64,000 nt of DNA from Olivibacter domesticus (GTDB lineage Bacteria; Bacteroidota; Bacteroidia; Sphingobacteriales; Sphingobacteriaceae). The stretch is taken from contig NZ_FOAF01000006.1 in NCBI RefSeq assembly GCF_900109575.1, positions 124,001 through 188,000 of the forward strand, in the 5' to 3' direction. Both the position numbers and the translations under genes were made by a program. Under the pieces are notes generated by a model, which worked only from the letters and a program-made list of their open reading frames with translations, made no database searches and was not told the origin of the DNA. Below are positions 1-7,686 of the stretch, piece after piece; position 1 is the stretch's first letter; every line of letters begins with the position of its first letter.

Positions 1-1146
1 ATGTGCCGTTTTGAGCATCTCTAACGCTTTAATCATTTGCTGTATATCATCCATTCGCGAGATTGTTCCATCAAATTTTCTCCCGCTCAAATCACCCTTA
101 TAAACGATTTCCACATCATACCACCTGCTCATCTTTTTCATGACACTTTCGAGCGGTTCATGATTAAAGAAAAAATAACCCTCTTTCCAAGCCAGCACCT
201 CTTCTATATCAATTTTATGCACTTCAATTTCTTCTCCTTGATCTCGAACCCTTGCTTGCTCTCCCGGTTTAAGCAGACTTTTATTATCACCCTTTGCTAC
301 TTGCACACTACCTTCCAGCAAGGTGGTGTGCACTTGCTGATCATCTGGGTAGGCACTCACATTAAAGTGTGTTCCTAAAACCTTTACCAGCACGTTTTTC
401 GCTTCCACAAAAAAGGGCTGTTCCCTTTTTTTCGCCACCTCGAAATACACTTCCCCCGTAATGGATACCTTACGCACTCCTTCCGTAAATTTCACTGGAA
501 AACGGATAGAAGAGGCGGCATTGAGCCACACCTTGCTTCCATCAGGTAACACTGCTTGGTATTCGCCCCCGGCCGGTGTGGTAATCGTGTTTTGTAAAGG
601 GATCGTGTTTTTTGCATCCACTGCCGTTGCCTCATACATTAATGTTCCCTTATCTATTTGTAAGCGCGCGTCTCCTTGCATCACCAAGGCTTTGCTGGAA
701 GAAGAATCCAATTCAATTGTTTTGCCATCCGCTAAGGTTAACACCGCCTTTTTGCTTCCTGGAACAATTTTGCTTGCAAGGTTAGCTTTAGAAGATGATT
801 GACCTGGCCATTTAAACTCAACTTTGAATATTACAAGCATCAGTATTATGCTTGCAGCAATACTCGCGCTCGCCCATAAGGTCTTCCGCAATTTCTTCTT
901 TGAAAAAAAAGATCGCCTCCCCCGATTAAATCGTTCATCACGCATAATTGCTTGATAGATCTCTCCACTGGGTACCTCTTGATCCTTCGCAAATTCCAGT
1001 TCTTCGCTCAGTTGGTTGATCACATCCGCTAAGGTTTTGTCTTCGTAATGTTGATGAATATAATCTACCAATTCCTGATAATCTGCTGGCTGAATCTGAT
1101 TTTCAAGATAAGCAGTAACCAATAACAATAAGCGATCTTTCGTCAT
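1..1146 (-). CDS. FecR family anti-sigma factor (partial, C-terminus outside window)
   Basis: Open minus-strand frame from ATG at 1144-1146 to the window edge, 382 codons without a stop. A cytoplasmic N-terminal region (about residues 1-88) is followed by one membrane segment (about 91-109) and a periplasmic FecR domain (about 180-275) with the motifs TPAGGEYQAVLPDGSKVWLN and TLLEGSVQV. The start of a DUF4974/secretin-like C-terminal domain follows (FFNHEPLESVMKKMSRWYD). Proteins of this family bind an ECF sigma factor and sense a TonB-dependent receptor, usually SusC-like; that receptor would lie beyond position 1. The sigma gene is 88 bp upstream, so the two probably form a FecI/FecR pair. 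Only the last residues are missing. Confidence 0.93.
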   Translation of the reverse strand, partial: MTKDRLLLLVTAYLENQIQPADYQELVDYIHQHYEDKTLADVINQLSEELEFAKDQEVPSGEIYQAIMRDERFNRGRRSFFSKKKLRKTLWASASIAASIILMLVIFKVEFKWPGQSSSKANLASKIVPGSKKAVLTLADGKTIELDSSSSKALVMQGDARLQIDKGTLMYEATAVDAKNTIPLQNTITTPAGGEYQAVLPDGSKVWLNAASSIRFPVKFTEGVRKVSITGEVYFEVAKKREQPFFVEAKNVLVKVLGTHFNVSAYPDDQQVHTTLLEGSVQVAKGDNKSLLKPGEQARVRDQGEEIEVHKIDIEEVLAWKEGYFFFNHEPLESVMKKMSRWYDVEIVYKGDLSGRKFDGTISRMDDIQQMIKALEMLKTAH

Positions 1147-1234
1147 GCGTTTTTCTATCCTTATAAAAAGCTATAATAGCTTTATAAGAGAGTTAACGTA
1201 TCAAATGAAAAGAAGGGTAGGGAAATGGTAAAAA

Positions 1235-1828
1235 TTATTTCACAAAGGAACAATAAAAGATAAAGGCAACATATAATACATCGTATCTTGCGAGTTGAGA
1301 CTTGATGGATTTCAGTGCACAAACCAGGTGGTATTTAACCGTATTTTTAGAAATGTGTAGCTCTTTAGCAATCTCCTCATAAGAAAGGCCTTCCATTCTA
1401 CTCAATTTAAAAACCATTTGCTGCTGTTTAGGTAGGCTTTTCAAGATGTCCGCTGTAATCTGTTGCAGATCCTTCCACAACACCGTGTCCTCGGTTTCGT
1501 TGCTTAGGGTTTCCTGCACAGTCATCAACTCCCGCTGCATACGAGAGGCGCTTGTTATACGCCGAAAGGCATCGATGGTTAAACGCCTTGCCTTGTTAAA
1601 TAGATAGGGATATAGCGGTAGTGTTTCTGATAAATCTTGCCGATGAATCCATAAACTCAGAAAGGCCTCCTGCGTAACCTCTTTACTAAGCTCATCGTTT
1701 TTTAGGAAAGCATAGGCAAAGCGATAAACCGCCTGATGATATTGTTGGTAAATCGACTGAAAAGCTTGTTCGCTTCCATTGCGGAGTTGTGCAATTAACA
1801 AAGGGTTTACACTCAGAGGGGGCGGCAT
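1235..1828 (-). CDS. ECF RNA polymerase sigma-70 factor, FecI-like
   Basis: 197 aa. Sigma region 2 spans about residues 22-90, with the typical helix around FLSLWIHRQ and YLFNKARRLTIDAFRR. Region 4 spans about 125-180 with LPKQQQMVFKLSRMEGLSYE and the recognition helix SKNTVKYHLVCALKSIK. This is the Bacteroidota 'sigma-70 family, expansion family 1' architecture. It starts at an ATG (1826-1828) with no clear Shine-Dalgarno. The FecR-type anti-sigma gene follows in the same direction after 88 bp, so the protein is probably held by that FecR and drives an uptake or SusCD operon beyond the window. The last residues are hydrophobic (YVAFIFYCSFVK), slightly longer than usual. Confidence 0.92.
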   Translation of the reverse strand: MPPPLSVNPLLIAQLRNGSEQAFQSIYQQYHQAVYRFAYAFLKNDELSKEVTQEAFLSLWIHRQDLSETLPLYPYLFNKARRLTIDAFRRITSASRMQRELMTVQETLSNETEDTVLWKDLQQITADILKSLPKQQQMVFKLSRMEGLSYEEIAKELHISKNTVKYHLVCALKSIKSQLARYDVLYVAFIFYCSFVK

Positions 1829-1883
1829 ATTTGGCTATCAGTTAGTATGTAGCTAGCAAATATAATATTTCTGAGTAAAGCGC

Positions 1884-1921
1884 AAAAAAAAAGCTACCCC
1901 AATCAGGAGGTAGCTTTTTTT
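1884..1921. terminator. Bidirectional intrinsic terminator
   Basis: Inverted repeat AAGCTACC (1891-1898) / GGTAGCTT (1909-1916) with a 10-nt loop, flanked by an A-run on the left and a T-run on the right. It can therefore end transcription on either strand. It lies just downstream of the minus-strand HTH gene and upstream of the sigma factor gene, so it separates the two. Confidence 0.8.
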
Positions 1922-1940
1922 GAATATCATACAGATGCTA

Positions 1941-2327
1941 TTATCTTGCTATGCGTTGTACAATGCCGGACGATTGCATAGAAAGTGCTTGCGTGTAATC
2001 TTCCAGTAAGTTAATATATTTGTCTTTCCAATAATTAACTTTTTCCATCTCTTCAACAACATTTACTTCAGCAGAAAACTTTTTCTGACTAAATGCTTTC
2101 TGAAACTCTTCCGATGAAAATAGTTCAGGAAATTCTACTGAAAAGTCATGCTTAAGTGCACAACCTATTTTAAAGATAATGTCTGTTTTAAATTTAGGTT
2201 GGTTGAACCAGTTATAAATAGATCGTCTATTTACACTCATCAATCTTGAAAGTTCACTGATACTGTAACCGTTTCTTCTAATGGTCCTTTCAATGATTTC
2301 ACCATAATGCTTATCCATACTCTTCAT
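1941..2327 (-). CDS. Small helix-turn-helix DNA-binding protein
   Basis: 128 aa. The N-terminal 60 residues form a Cro/FIS-like HTH (RRNGYSISELSRLMSVNRRS followed by IYNWFNQPKF), predicted to bind DNA. The remaining ~65 residues are polar and helical (VEEMEKVNYWKDKYINLLED), probably a dimerisation helix; I do not recognise a named family for them. A second in-frame ATG (MDKHYGE, at 2316-2318) could be the true start. The gene stands alone, ends at a strong terminator, and has a palindrome about 80 bp upstream that could be an autoregulatory operator. Target genes are unknown. Confidence 0.8.
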   Translation of the reverse strand: MKSMDKHYGEIIERTIRRNGYSISELSRLMSVNRRSIYNWFNQPKFKTDIIFKIGCALKHDFSVEFPELFSSEEFQKAFSQKKFSAEVNVVEEMEKVNYWKDKYINLLEDYTQALSMQSSGIVQRIAR

Positions 2328-2775
2328 TTTTTTTACTAGGTAGTTTGTGATGACAAAGTAACAACCTTTAAAAGGATTTAGCTAGAGGATATTTCACATA
2401 TCGACACAGGAAAATTCCTGTATTTTACATTTATCATAGGAAATATAGATATATTTTGTATTATTTTTTGCGCCTTTTAGGACGGATGTACGTTTTATCA
2501 CAATCTAAGCATACAAAGCCTTGTGTTCGCATGAAGCAATGAGAAATAAAAAAACCGCGTAAAAATTTATTCGAGTCCATCAACCTATTCAAGCCAGATC
2601 TTTATCCACCTAACTCACCGAAAAATTCCTGCCATTTACCGAGTTCTTCTTTCTGTTGGCCTAATTCTCATAGGCCAGCGATGCCTTATACGCTAATTTT
2701 GAATCAACAAACAAGCTTAACGCATTTAACAACAACATAAAAGAAAACAAATTATAAATTTTAAAAAACAATATT
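2328..2775. other. Divergent intergenic region with candidate promoters
   Basis: 448 bp between the divergent HTH gene and the secreted NTF2-like gene, with no credible ORF. It holds the palindrome at 2407-2420 and a related half-motif (AAAATTCCTG) at 2622-2631. An octamer TAATTTTG at 2694-2701 matches the Bacteroidota -7 consensus TAnnTTTG and could serve the plus-strand gene at 2776, but I see no good -33 element at the expected spacing. A purine-rich stretch just before 2776 resembles a Bacteroidota leader. Confidence 0.4.
2407..2420. promoter_or_regulatory. Palindrome, candidate operator
   Basis: CAGGAA-AA-TTCCTG, a 6-bp perfect inverted repeat with a 2-bp centre, 80 bp upstream of the HTH gene start. 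Its right half with flanking bases recurs at 2622-2631. The size and position fit an operator for a small dimeric HTH protein, possibly autoregulation; this is inference only. Confidence 0.3.
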
Positions 2776-3204
2776 ATGAAAACGTTCATCACACCTTTCT
2801 TCACAGCCATCTTAATTATATCAGCAAGTGCTTTTGCCAAGGCAGAAACTGATCCATCCCTGTTAGCAACCGCAGATAACAGTGTACATGTCTATATTGA
2901 AACCATCACCAAAGGAAATGTAACACACGTCAACGAGCTTTTCAGCAAACAATTTCGTCATAACACGAATGCCAATGGTAAGGTTATCACCCACAGTAAA
3001 GAGCAGGTTATAGGCTTTATTAAAGGACACCAAAACGTAAAACAAAACTGTAGCACTTCGTATACCGTGCTAGAGCAGAGCGGCGATTATTCTGTTGCTA
3101 AAGTGGAAATGAAATACCGTGATTTTACTAAAATAGATTATGTAACGCTAAGCAGAGAAGGCGCTGATTGGAAAGTGAATCAGGTGGTTACTACCTACGA
3201 ATAA
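2776..3204 (+). CDS. Secreted NTF2/lumazine-binding-like protein (paralogue 1)
   Basis: 142 aa. An N-terminal signal peptide (MKTFITPFFTAILIISASAF, cleavage likely after AKA, about residue 23) precedes a single small alpha+beta domain of the SnoaL/NTF2 or 'putative lumazine-binding' type. The domain has the features VHVYIETITKGNVTHVNELF near its start and WKVNQVVTTYE at its end. Such domains are common secreted proteins in Bacteroidota, and their ligand is usually unknown. It is a clear paralogue of the gene at 3972-4436; for example both share NGKVITH and AKVEMKY. A strong terminator follows. Exact function is not predictable. Confidence 0.8.
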   Translation: MKTFITPFFTAILIISASAFAKAETDPSLLATADNSVHVYIETITKGNVTHVNELFSKQFRHNTNANGKVITHSKEQVIGFIKGHQNVKQNCSTSYTVLEQSGDYSVAKVEMKYRDFTKIDYVTLSREGADWKVNQVVTTYE

Positions 3205-3248
3205 AATCACATCTTCCAGTAGGAAGTCTATTATATAAATAAGTGTCT

Positions 3249-3285
3249 GAGCGGTTGCTATTCGAATAGCAACCGCTCTTTTTAT
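3249..3285 (+). terminator. Strong intrinsic terminator
   Basis: A perfect 30-nt palindrome at 3249-3278 (arm GAGCGGTTGCTATTC) followed by TTTTT. It ends the transcript of the secreted protein gene 45 bp upstream. Confidence 0.9.
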
Positions 3286-3397
3286 AGTATTTTCAACATT
3301 TTCTCTCTATATCTCCTTAATTCATGTACCTTTTTTTCATCAATTGTTTACTTTTTAAGGTATTCAAGCTTCTCGCCAATAGGCTCGAGGTTCCCGT

Positions 3398-3556
3398 AAA
3401 AAGGTACCCAAAACCTCCTGGCTTAACCTGCGAAGCAAGCTTCATTGCCCTTAAAACTAACACAACAATGAAAAACCTTCTTTCTAAGGAACTACCACTA
3501 CTTAGATTATGCTATCCGAAGGTTTTGAGGCCAGTTTTTAGCTAACGAGCGGCTAT
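3398..3556. repeat. Dispersed repeat C, copy 1 (degenerate)
   Basis: Shares two blocks with the copy at 3799-3925: AAAAAGGTACCCAAAA plus CTCCTGGCT at the left, and CCGAAGGTTTTGAGGCCAG plus TTTTTAGCTAACGAGCGGCT at the right. The middle is diverged. A third, weaker copy is at 40709-40822. No gene is encoded. It is probably a family of intergenic repeats in this genome. Confidence 0.65.
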
Positions 3557-3798
3557 TTCCAGGACAATTTCTTCCTAACGCCCAAATTATTAGATAAGGA
3601 CTAAGATGTTTTTTCACACATCAAAACTACAAAATTCATCATTTCGTCTCTACTCTTTATCTATTGGTCTATTCGTTAAAAATAATAGTTTCTAGCACCA
3701 TAGCTTTACCAGTATAAGCTATCAAACAGTGTGTTATCGAAAAAATAACGATTTTAAGCTGAGATGTTTCCACTTCATTACATTACCAATGTCGTATA

Positions 3799-3925
3799 CC
3801 TTTTTTCCGCAAAAAGGTACCCAAAAACTCCTGGCTGCAAATCTTCTTTCAACGTTAGCCCTTTGCTTAGCTTGTGCTGACCGAAGATTTGAAGGCCAGT
3901 TTTTAGCTGACGAACAGCTGTTCCT
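3799..3925. repeat. Dispersed repeat C, copy 2
   Basis: The best-preserved copy, running from CCTTTTTTCCGCAAAAAGG through CTTTGCTTAGCTTGTGCTGA to the GGCCAGTTTTTAGCTGACGA block. It matches copy 1 at both ends and the copy at 40709-40822 in its left and middle parts. Short ORFs across it are spurious. Confidence 0.65.
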
Positions 3926-3971
3926 TCGACAATTTATCCGATAGTTACTTAGTTAACCCTTAAACAACAAT

Positions 3972-4436
3972 ATGATGAAGATTATGATCAAAATCACGCT
4001 TGCAGTTATGATAGTTATAGCTGTTAGCACAAGCTCTACCAACGCAAGCATGAAAGATTCAATTAAACAGACCGCTACTGACGTTCTGGGAAGATACATC
4101 GAGACGGTGGTATACGGTATCGTTGAAAATATAGGAGAGCTATTCAGTGACCAATTTCGTCAGCGTACCACTGCAAATGGCAAGGTGATTACGCATACCA
4201 AAAGCCAGCTGATCAATTTTATAAAAAAACATCAGCATATAGAACAGGACTGTATTACCAGCTCTGCCGTTCTCGAACAAAACGACGGATGCTCCATCGC
4301 TAAAGTGGAAATGAAATACCTTGAATTTACCCGGATAGACTATTTGATGCTAAGTCCGGAAGGTAAGAAATGGAAAGTCAATCAAATAGTGACGACCTTC
4401 AGGGACAATAAAACCGATGTTTCCGAGCAGCCTTAA
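3972..4436 (+). CDS. Secreted NTF2/lumazine-binding-like protein (paralogue 2)
   Basis: 154 aa. A signal peptide (ITLAVMIVIAVSTSSTNA, cleavage about residue 25) is followed by the same small alpha+beta domain as the gene at 2776, with shared NGKVITHTK, AKVEMKYLEFT and WKVNQIV. I judge the two about half identical by eye, so this is an old duplication. The start could be any of the ATGs at 3972, 3975 or 3984. Its stop codon overlaps the stop of the convergent anti-sigma gene (shared TTAA at 4433-4436), with no terminator between them. Function unknown; it may bind a small ligand in the periplasm. Confidence 0.8.
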   Translation: MMKIMIKITLAVMIVIAVSTSSTNASMKDSIKQTATDVLGRYIETVVYGIVENIGELFSDQFRQRTTANGKVITHTKSQLINFIKKHQHIEQDCITSSAVLEQNDGCSIAKVEMKYLEFTRIDYLMLSPEGKKWKVNQIVTTFRDNKTDVSEQP

Positions 4437-5248
4437 ATTTTAACAGCAACCACCATTTGGTCGAGTGTTGGTTGCTCTACTCCTCCTTCTTTCTCTATCG
4501 TTATCGCAAACATTTCAGCCCGTTCGGCAGTATTCATCTTCTGCAAGACACTCAGATCATCTTTGGTATAAACACCCGCACTAACGGGCTTTCCATCTAC
4601 AATTGCCCACAACTGGTATTGCTTACCAAGCGGTAGAGCAGGGAGATTTTGTGGCAATAGAAACACTTCTTTTGTTGCCTTATCCCAATAAAGTGTAGCA
4701 GCGCTCTTCTCATGTCCCGGAACTCCTGCCAGATTATATTTAATAACAGAAGCCTTTGTCGTTACCAACAATTCCTCTTCCTTATTTTTAAGCTGCTCCC
4801 TAAAGTTCACGTTCTCCACTAAGAGGTTTCGTTCCTGTAGAGCAAGATCAGCTAATTTTGACTTCAGCTCCTTAACGGTATTTATATGATAAATGGTACC
4901 AATAACTAAGAGCAAAGCACATGCAGCAGCCATCAGTGCATACCAATTGGTAGACCTCTCATTCGGGCGATTGTTGTCTATTGGCATCTCTTGTGATGTA
5001 TCCATTGCCTCGTCTACTAAACCTTCCTGCACCAAGGTATTTAAGATAGTCGACTTTAATGCTACAGGTGGATGCTCCTGATCTTCTAAAGCCAATTTGC
5101 CCAATGTTGCCTGTGTTTCATCTAAAGCTTGCTGAACTTCCGGATATTTCGAACATACCTCTTCCAGCACGCGAATTTCTTCATCCGTTGCCATTCCGAG
5201 CACGTATGCTTCAATAACTCCTGACGATATGTATTCTTTAATATCCAA
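4433..5248 (-). CDS. Membrane anti-sigma factor, RskA/anti-sigma-K family
   Basis: 271 aa. The N-terminal cytoplasmic part begins MDIKEYISSGVIEAYVLG and carries a zinc-less anti-sigma helix domain. One membrane segment lies at about 102-121 (WYALMAAACALLLVIGTIYH). A coiled coil (about 124-165) and the periplasmic RskA C-terminal domain follow (AATLYWDKATKEVFLLPQNL, then YQLWAIVDGKPVSAGVY). It should sequester the sigma factor encoded 1 bp upstream. The start codon is TTG: an in-frame stop lies two codons upstream and no ATG fits. It converges on the NTF2-like gene with overlapping stops. Confidence 0.9.
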   Translation of the reverse strand: MDIKEYISSGVIEAYVLGMATDEEIRVLEEVCSKYPEVQQALDETQATLGKLALEDQEHPPVALKSTILNTLVQEGLVDEAMDTSQEMPIDNNRPNERSTNWYALMAAACALLLVIGTIYHINTVKELKSKLADLALQERNLLVENVNFREQLKNKEEELLVTTKASVIKYNLAGVPGHEKSAATLYWDKATKEVFLLPQNLPALPLGKQYQLWAIVDGKPVSAGVYTKDDLSVLQKMNTAERAEMFAITIEKEGGVEQPTLDQMVVAVKI

Positions 5249-5249
5249 T

Positions 5250-5798
5250 TTAATTCAATATTTGCTTTAGCTGCATCAATGCGGCTCGCGCTCTTGTTTT
5301 AACAGTTCCTAAGGGAATATTAAGCTTTTTTGAAATTTCATCCTGTGTATATCCCTGAAAATAGGATAGCTCTATAATAATACGATGATCATTAGCCAAA
5401 CGTTCTATTATTTTCTGCAATCCTAAATGATCGGTTTTTATATAGGTAACGAAATTTTCATCCACCGTATTACCTACCTGTTCTTCCAAGCTATTCGTTA
5501 CTTCGTCTTTTTTAGATTGACTGGATCGCTTATAATCGATCGCTGTATTTCGGGCGATGTTTATCATCCATGTAAACAATCGACCTTTAGTCGTATCATA
5601 CTGAAAAATGTTACGCCAAATTTTAACAAATGATTCCTGCAGCACATCATTAGCTTCTTCCCCATCACCTAATATTCGCTTAATAATACCAAATAAAGCA
5701 CCTGCATAATTATCATAAAGATAAATATACGCACGTTGGTCCTTACTTTTCAGCAATAGAACCAATTCTTCATCGGTATAACTGGGTAAGGGTACCAA
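5250..5798 (-). CDS. ECF RNA polymerase sigma factor, SigK-like
   Basis: 182 aa. Region 2 lies at about 22-90 (AYIYLYDNYAGALFGIIKR; DVLQESFVKIWRNIFQYD; GRLFTWMINIARNTAIDYKR). Region 4 lies at about 125-178 (YFQGYTQDEISKKLNIPLG; TVKTRARAALMQLK). It pairs with the RskA-type anti-sigma gene 1 bp downstream, so the two are co-transcribed. The start is TTG at 5796-5798, directly preceded by an in-frame stop, so no ATG is possible nearby. The divergent ferritin-like operon starts 128 bp away and is a likely regulon member, as in other Bacteroidota loci with this arrangement; that is inference. Confidence 0.9.
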   Translation of the reverse strand: MVPLPSYTDEELVLLLKSKDQRAYIYLYDNYAGALFGIIKRILGDGEEANDVLQESFVKIWRNIFQYDTTKGRLFTWMINIARNTAIDYKRSSQSKKDEVTNSLEEQVGNTVDENFVTYIKTDHLGLQKIIERLANDHRIIIELSYFQGYTQDEISKKLNIPLGTVKTRARAALMQLKQILN

Positions 5799-5926
5799 TT
5801 AATGTATGCTGTTTAACCTTGTTTTAGAAACCATATATCTTTTGTCTGGAGTAATATACGAGTATTTTTTCGTTTTGGTTTTGTATTGCTGCTTTTTTTA
5901 TCACGCTCATTATTTCAGCGCTATTC

Positions 5927-6739
5927 ATGAACACAAAGAAACAAAAAAACAGCAACGGTAAATCCAAGCCTTCCTTATTATCGTATATCTTCTTAAAAGG
6001 AAATATTTTAAATCAGTTACCTATGAATGATCAATATTTAAAAGAAAAAGAAGATCTGTACAGTACAGAAAATTCAACAACTACCGCCTTAAAAAGACGT
6101 TCTTTTCTGAAATATGCTGGTGCAAGCATGGCTGTTACCGCATTAGCCGTTGCAGGCTGCAGTAAAGACGATAATGATTTCCCGGGGATGGATGAAGGCG
6201 TATATTTGGGAAAAGGAGACATTGCTATATTAAATTATGCTTACGCACTGGAGCAATTGGAAGCAGCCTTTTATACCAAAGTTGCAGAAACACCTTACAG
6301 CGGTATTTCAGAGTTAGAAAAAGCCTTGTTAACCGACATTCGCGACCATGAGATTGCCCACCGCGAATTTTTCAAGGCAGCTTTACAAACAAGCGCCATT
6401 CCAAATTTAGAAGTCGATTTCTCTTCCATAAATTTTGGCAGCAGAGATAGTGTTCTTGCCACGGCGAAGGCATTTGAAGACTTAGGAGTTTCGGCCTACA
6501 ATGGTGCAGGTCAATTAATAGAAAAGGGAGAATATCTATTATTAGCCGGTAAGATTGTTTCTGTAGAAGCAAGGCATGCCGCTTTAGTACGCGATCTAAT
6601 TCAGAACGGAAGTTTTGCTGGAAGCGATGTCATCGATATGAACGGATTGGAAAAATCGCTGAGCCCATCGAAGGTGCTTACCGCTGCAGCTCCATTTATT
6701 AAAACAAAAATTAACGCCAGGGATTTACCTACTTACTAA
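5927..6739 (+). CDS. Ferritin-like domain protein with Tat/lipoprotein signal
   Basis: 270 aa. An N-terminal cytoplasmic extension precedes a twin-arginine-like signal (KRRSFLKYAGASMAVTALAV) ending in a lipobox cysteine (AVAGC, about residue 78). The mature part is a four-helix ferritin-like domain (PF13668 type). Its metal-ligand pattern is visible in order: LEQLEAAFYT, DHEIAHREFF, AFEDLGVSAY and VEARHAALV. It is probably an exported diiron protein on the membrane; substrate unknown. It forms an operon with the next gene (10 bp apart) and is divergent from an ECF sigma operon. A start at an internal ATG (MNDQYLK) is possible. Confidence 0.85.
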   Translation: MNTKKQKNSNGKSKPSLLSYIFLKGNILNQLPMNDQYLKEKEDLYSTENSTTTALKRRSFLKYAGASMAVTALAVAGCSKDDNDFPGMDEGVYLGKGDIAILNYAYALEQLEAAFYTKVAETPYSGISELEKALLTDIRDHEIAHREFFKAALQTSAIPNLEVDFSSINFGSRDSVLATAKAFEDLGVSAYNGAGQLIEKGEYLLLAGKIVSVEARHAALVRDLIQNGSFAGSDVIDMNGLEKSLSPSKVLTAAAPFIKTKINARDLPTY

Positions 6740-6749
6740 TTTGAAAGCT

Positions 6750-7580
6750 ATGAATCTTTTTGAAATAATTAAAAACATTGAACAGGTGGATGCCGAGATC
6801 CATGAAAGATTAAATCCACGTCGCGCCGCCATAAAAGCACTCAGCTCTTTCGGCGCAAAGGTAACACTTGCAGCCATACCACTCGCCATGGGTGGCTTAT
6901 TTAAAAAGGCATACGGACAAACCATCCCGCAAAAAATAATAGACGTGCTGAACTTTGCTTTAACGCTTGAGTACTTAGAAGCCGAATTTTACACGAAAGG
7001 ACTAGCAGCTGGCGGATTGATTCCCAACGCTACGGCTCAAGGTGCCATCACCGTAATCAAAGAACATGAAGACCAGCATGTTGCCTTTCTTAAAACAGCA
7101 TTGGGATCAGCCGCTGTAGGTAAACCAACATTTGATTTTACCGCAGGAGGAGCCTTTTCGGATGTATTTACTAATTACGATACCTTTTTGGCCGTAGCCA
7201 ATGCCTTTGAAGATACCGGTGTAAGAGCCTACAAAGGGCAAGCAGGTGAATTAATGGAAAATGATGACATACTCCGTTACGCGTTAAATATCCACTCTGT
7301 TGAAGCCAGACACGCGTCGCATATTCGGCAGATGCGCAGGGCAAGAGGTGGTGCTGCCGCCAATCTAAAACCTTGGATTACCGGCGCGAATGACACAGGT
7401 GTAGGCGCGGTAGATCATGTTTATGCCGGAGAAGACAATAAAGTACAAGCAGGTGCCGATATTACCTCGCTCAATGGCATAGGCGGAAAGCTCAGTGTTA
7501 ATGCCGCTACAGAAGCATTTGATGAGGCACTGTCTAAAGAAGCTGTACTGCAGATTGCCGGACTTTTTATTGTGAATTAA
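6750..7580 (+). CDS. Ferritin-like domain protein, second of tandem pair
   Basis: 276 aa from the ATG at 6750; a TTG at 6741 is also in frame but less likely. The N-terminus (RLNPRRAAIKALSSFGAKV) carries a twin-arginine motif and a hydrophobic stretch ending at KAYGQ, so it is probably exported. The ferritin-like domain shows LEYLEAEFYTKG, EHEDQHVAFL, AFEDTGVRAYKG and VEARHASHIR, the same carboxylate/histidine ligand order as its neighbour. This second form lacks a lipobox cysteine, so the pair may be one membrane-anchored and one soluble subunit. A terminator follows 42 bp downstream. The physiological role of this family is not established. Confidence 0.85.
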   Translation: MNLFEIIKNIEQVDAEIHERLNPRRAAIKALSSFGAKVTLAAIPLAMGGLFKKAYGQTIPQKIIDVLNFALTLEYLEAEFYTKGLAAGGLIPNATAQGAITVIKEHEDQHVAFLKTALGSAAVGKPTFDFTAGGAFSDVFTNYDTFLAVANAFEDTGVRAYKGQAGELMENDDILRYALNIHSVEARHASHIRQMRRARGGAAANLKPWITGANDTGVGAVDHVYAGEDNKVQAGADITSLNGIGGKLSVNAATEAFDEALSKEAVLQIAGLFIVN

Positions 7581-7621
7581 CCTATAACCTGTTGAATGAT
7601 AGAAAGGGATATGTGTGTTGT

Positions 7622-7652
7622 AAAAAAGAGGTGCTTCACGGCACCTCTTTTG
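7622..7652 (+). terminator. Intrinsic terminator of ferritin-like operon
   Basis: Stem AAAAGAGGTGC / GCACCTCTTTT (7624-7634 and 7641-7651) with a 6-nt loop; the 3' arm ends in T residues and the left arm is preceded by A residues. It lies between convergent genes and may act on both strands. Confidence 0.85.
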
Positions 7653-7686
7653 ACATACCAGATTTTATCTCTTAAAATGTCTTTCT

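Larger units (their letters stand above)
3205..3971. other. Intergenic region carrying two degenerate repeat copies
   Basis: 767 bp between the two NTF2-like paralogues. It contains a terminator (3249-3285) and two degenerate copies of one dispersed repeat (3398-3556 and 3799-3925). I see no real gene in it; the short ORFs here arise from the repeat sequence. Because the repeats sit beside a gene duplication, they may mark the recombination that produced it. Confidence 0.6.

Noticed and set aside
37-802. Two plus-strand open frames of 113 codons
   Set aside because: They lie opposite the FecR gene, whose frame runs unbroken from 1146 to the window edge and has clear domains; these are antisense shadows.
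3205-3971. Two plus-strand frames of 71-73 codons between the NTF2-like genes
   Set aside because: They coincide with degenerate repeat C copies, have no ribosome-binding signal or known domain, and no conserved frame is shared between copies.
6741-6749. TTG start for the second ferritin-like gene
   Set aside because: An ATG lies 9 nt downstream, and family members begin with the sequence that follows it.
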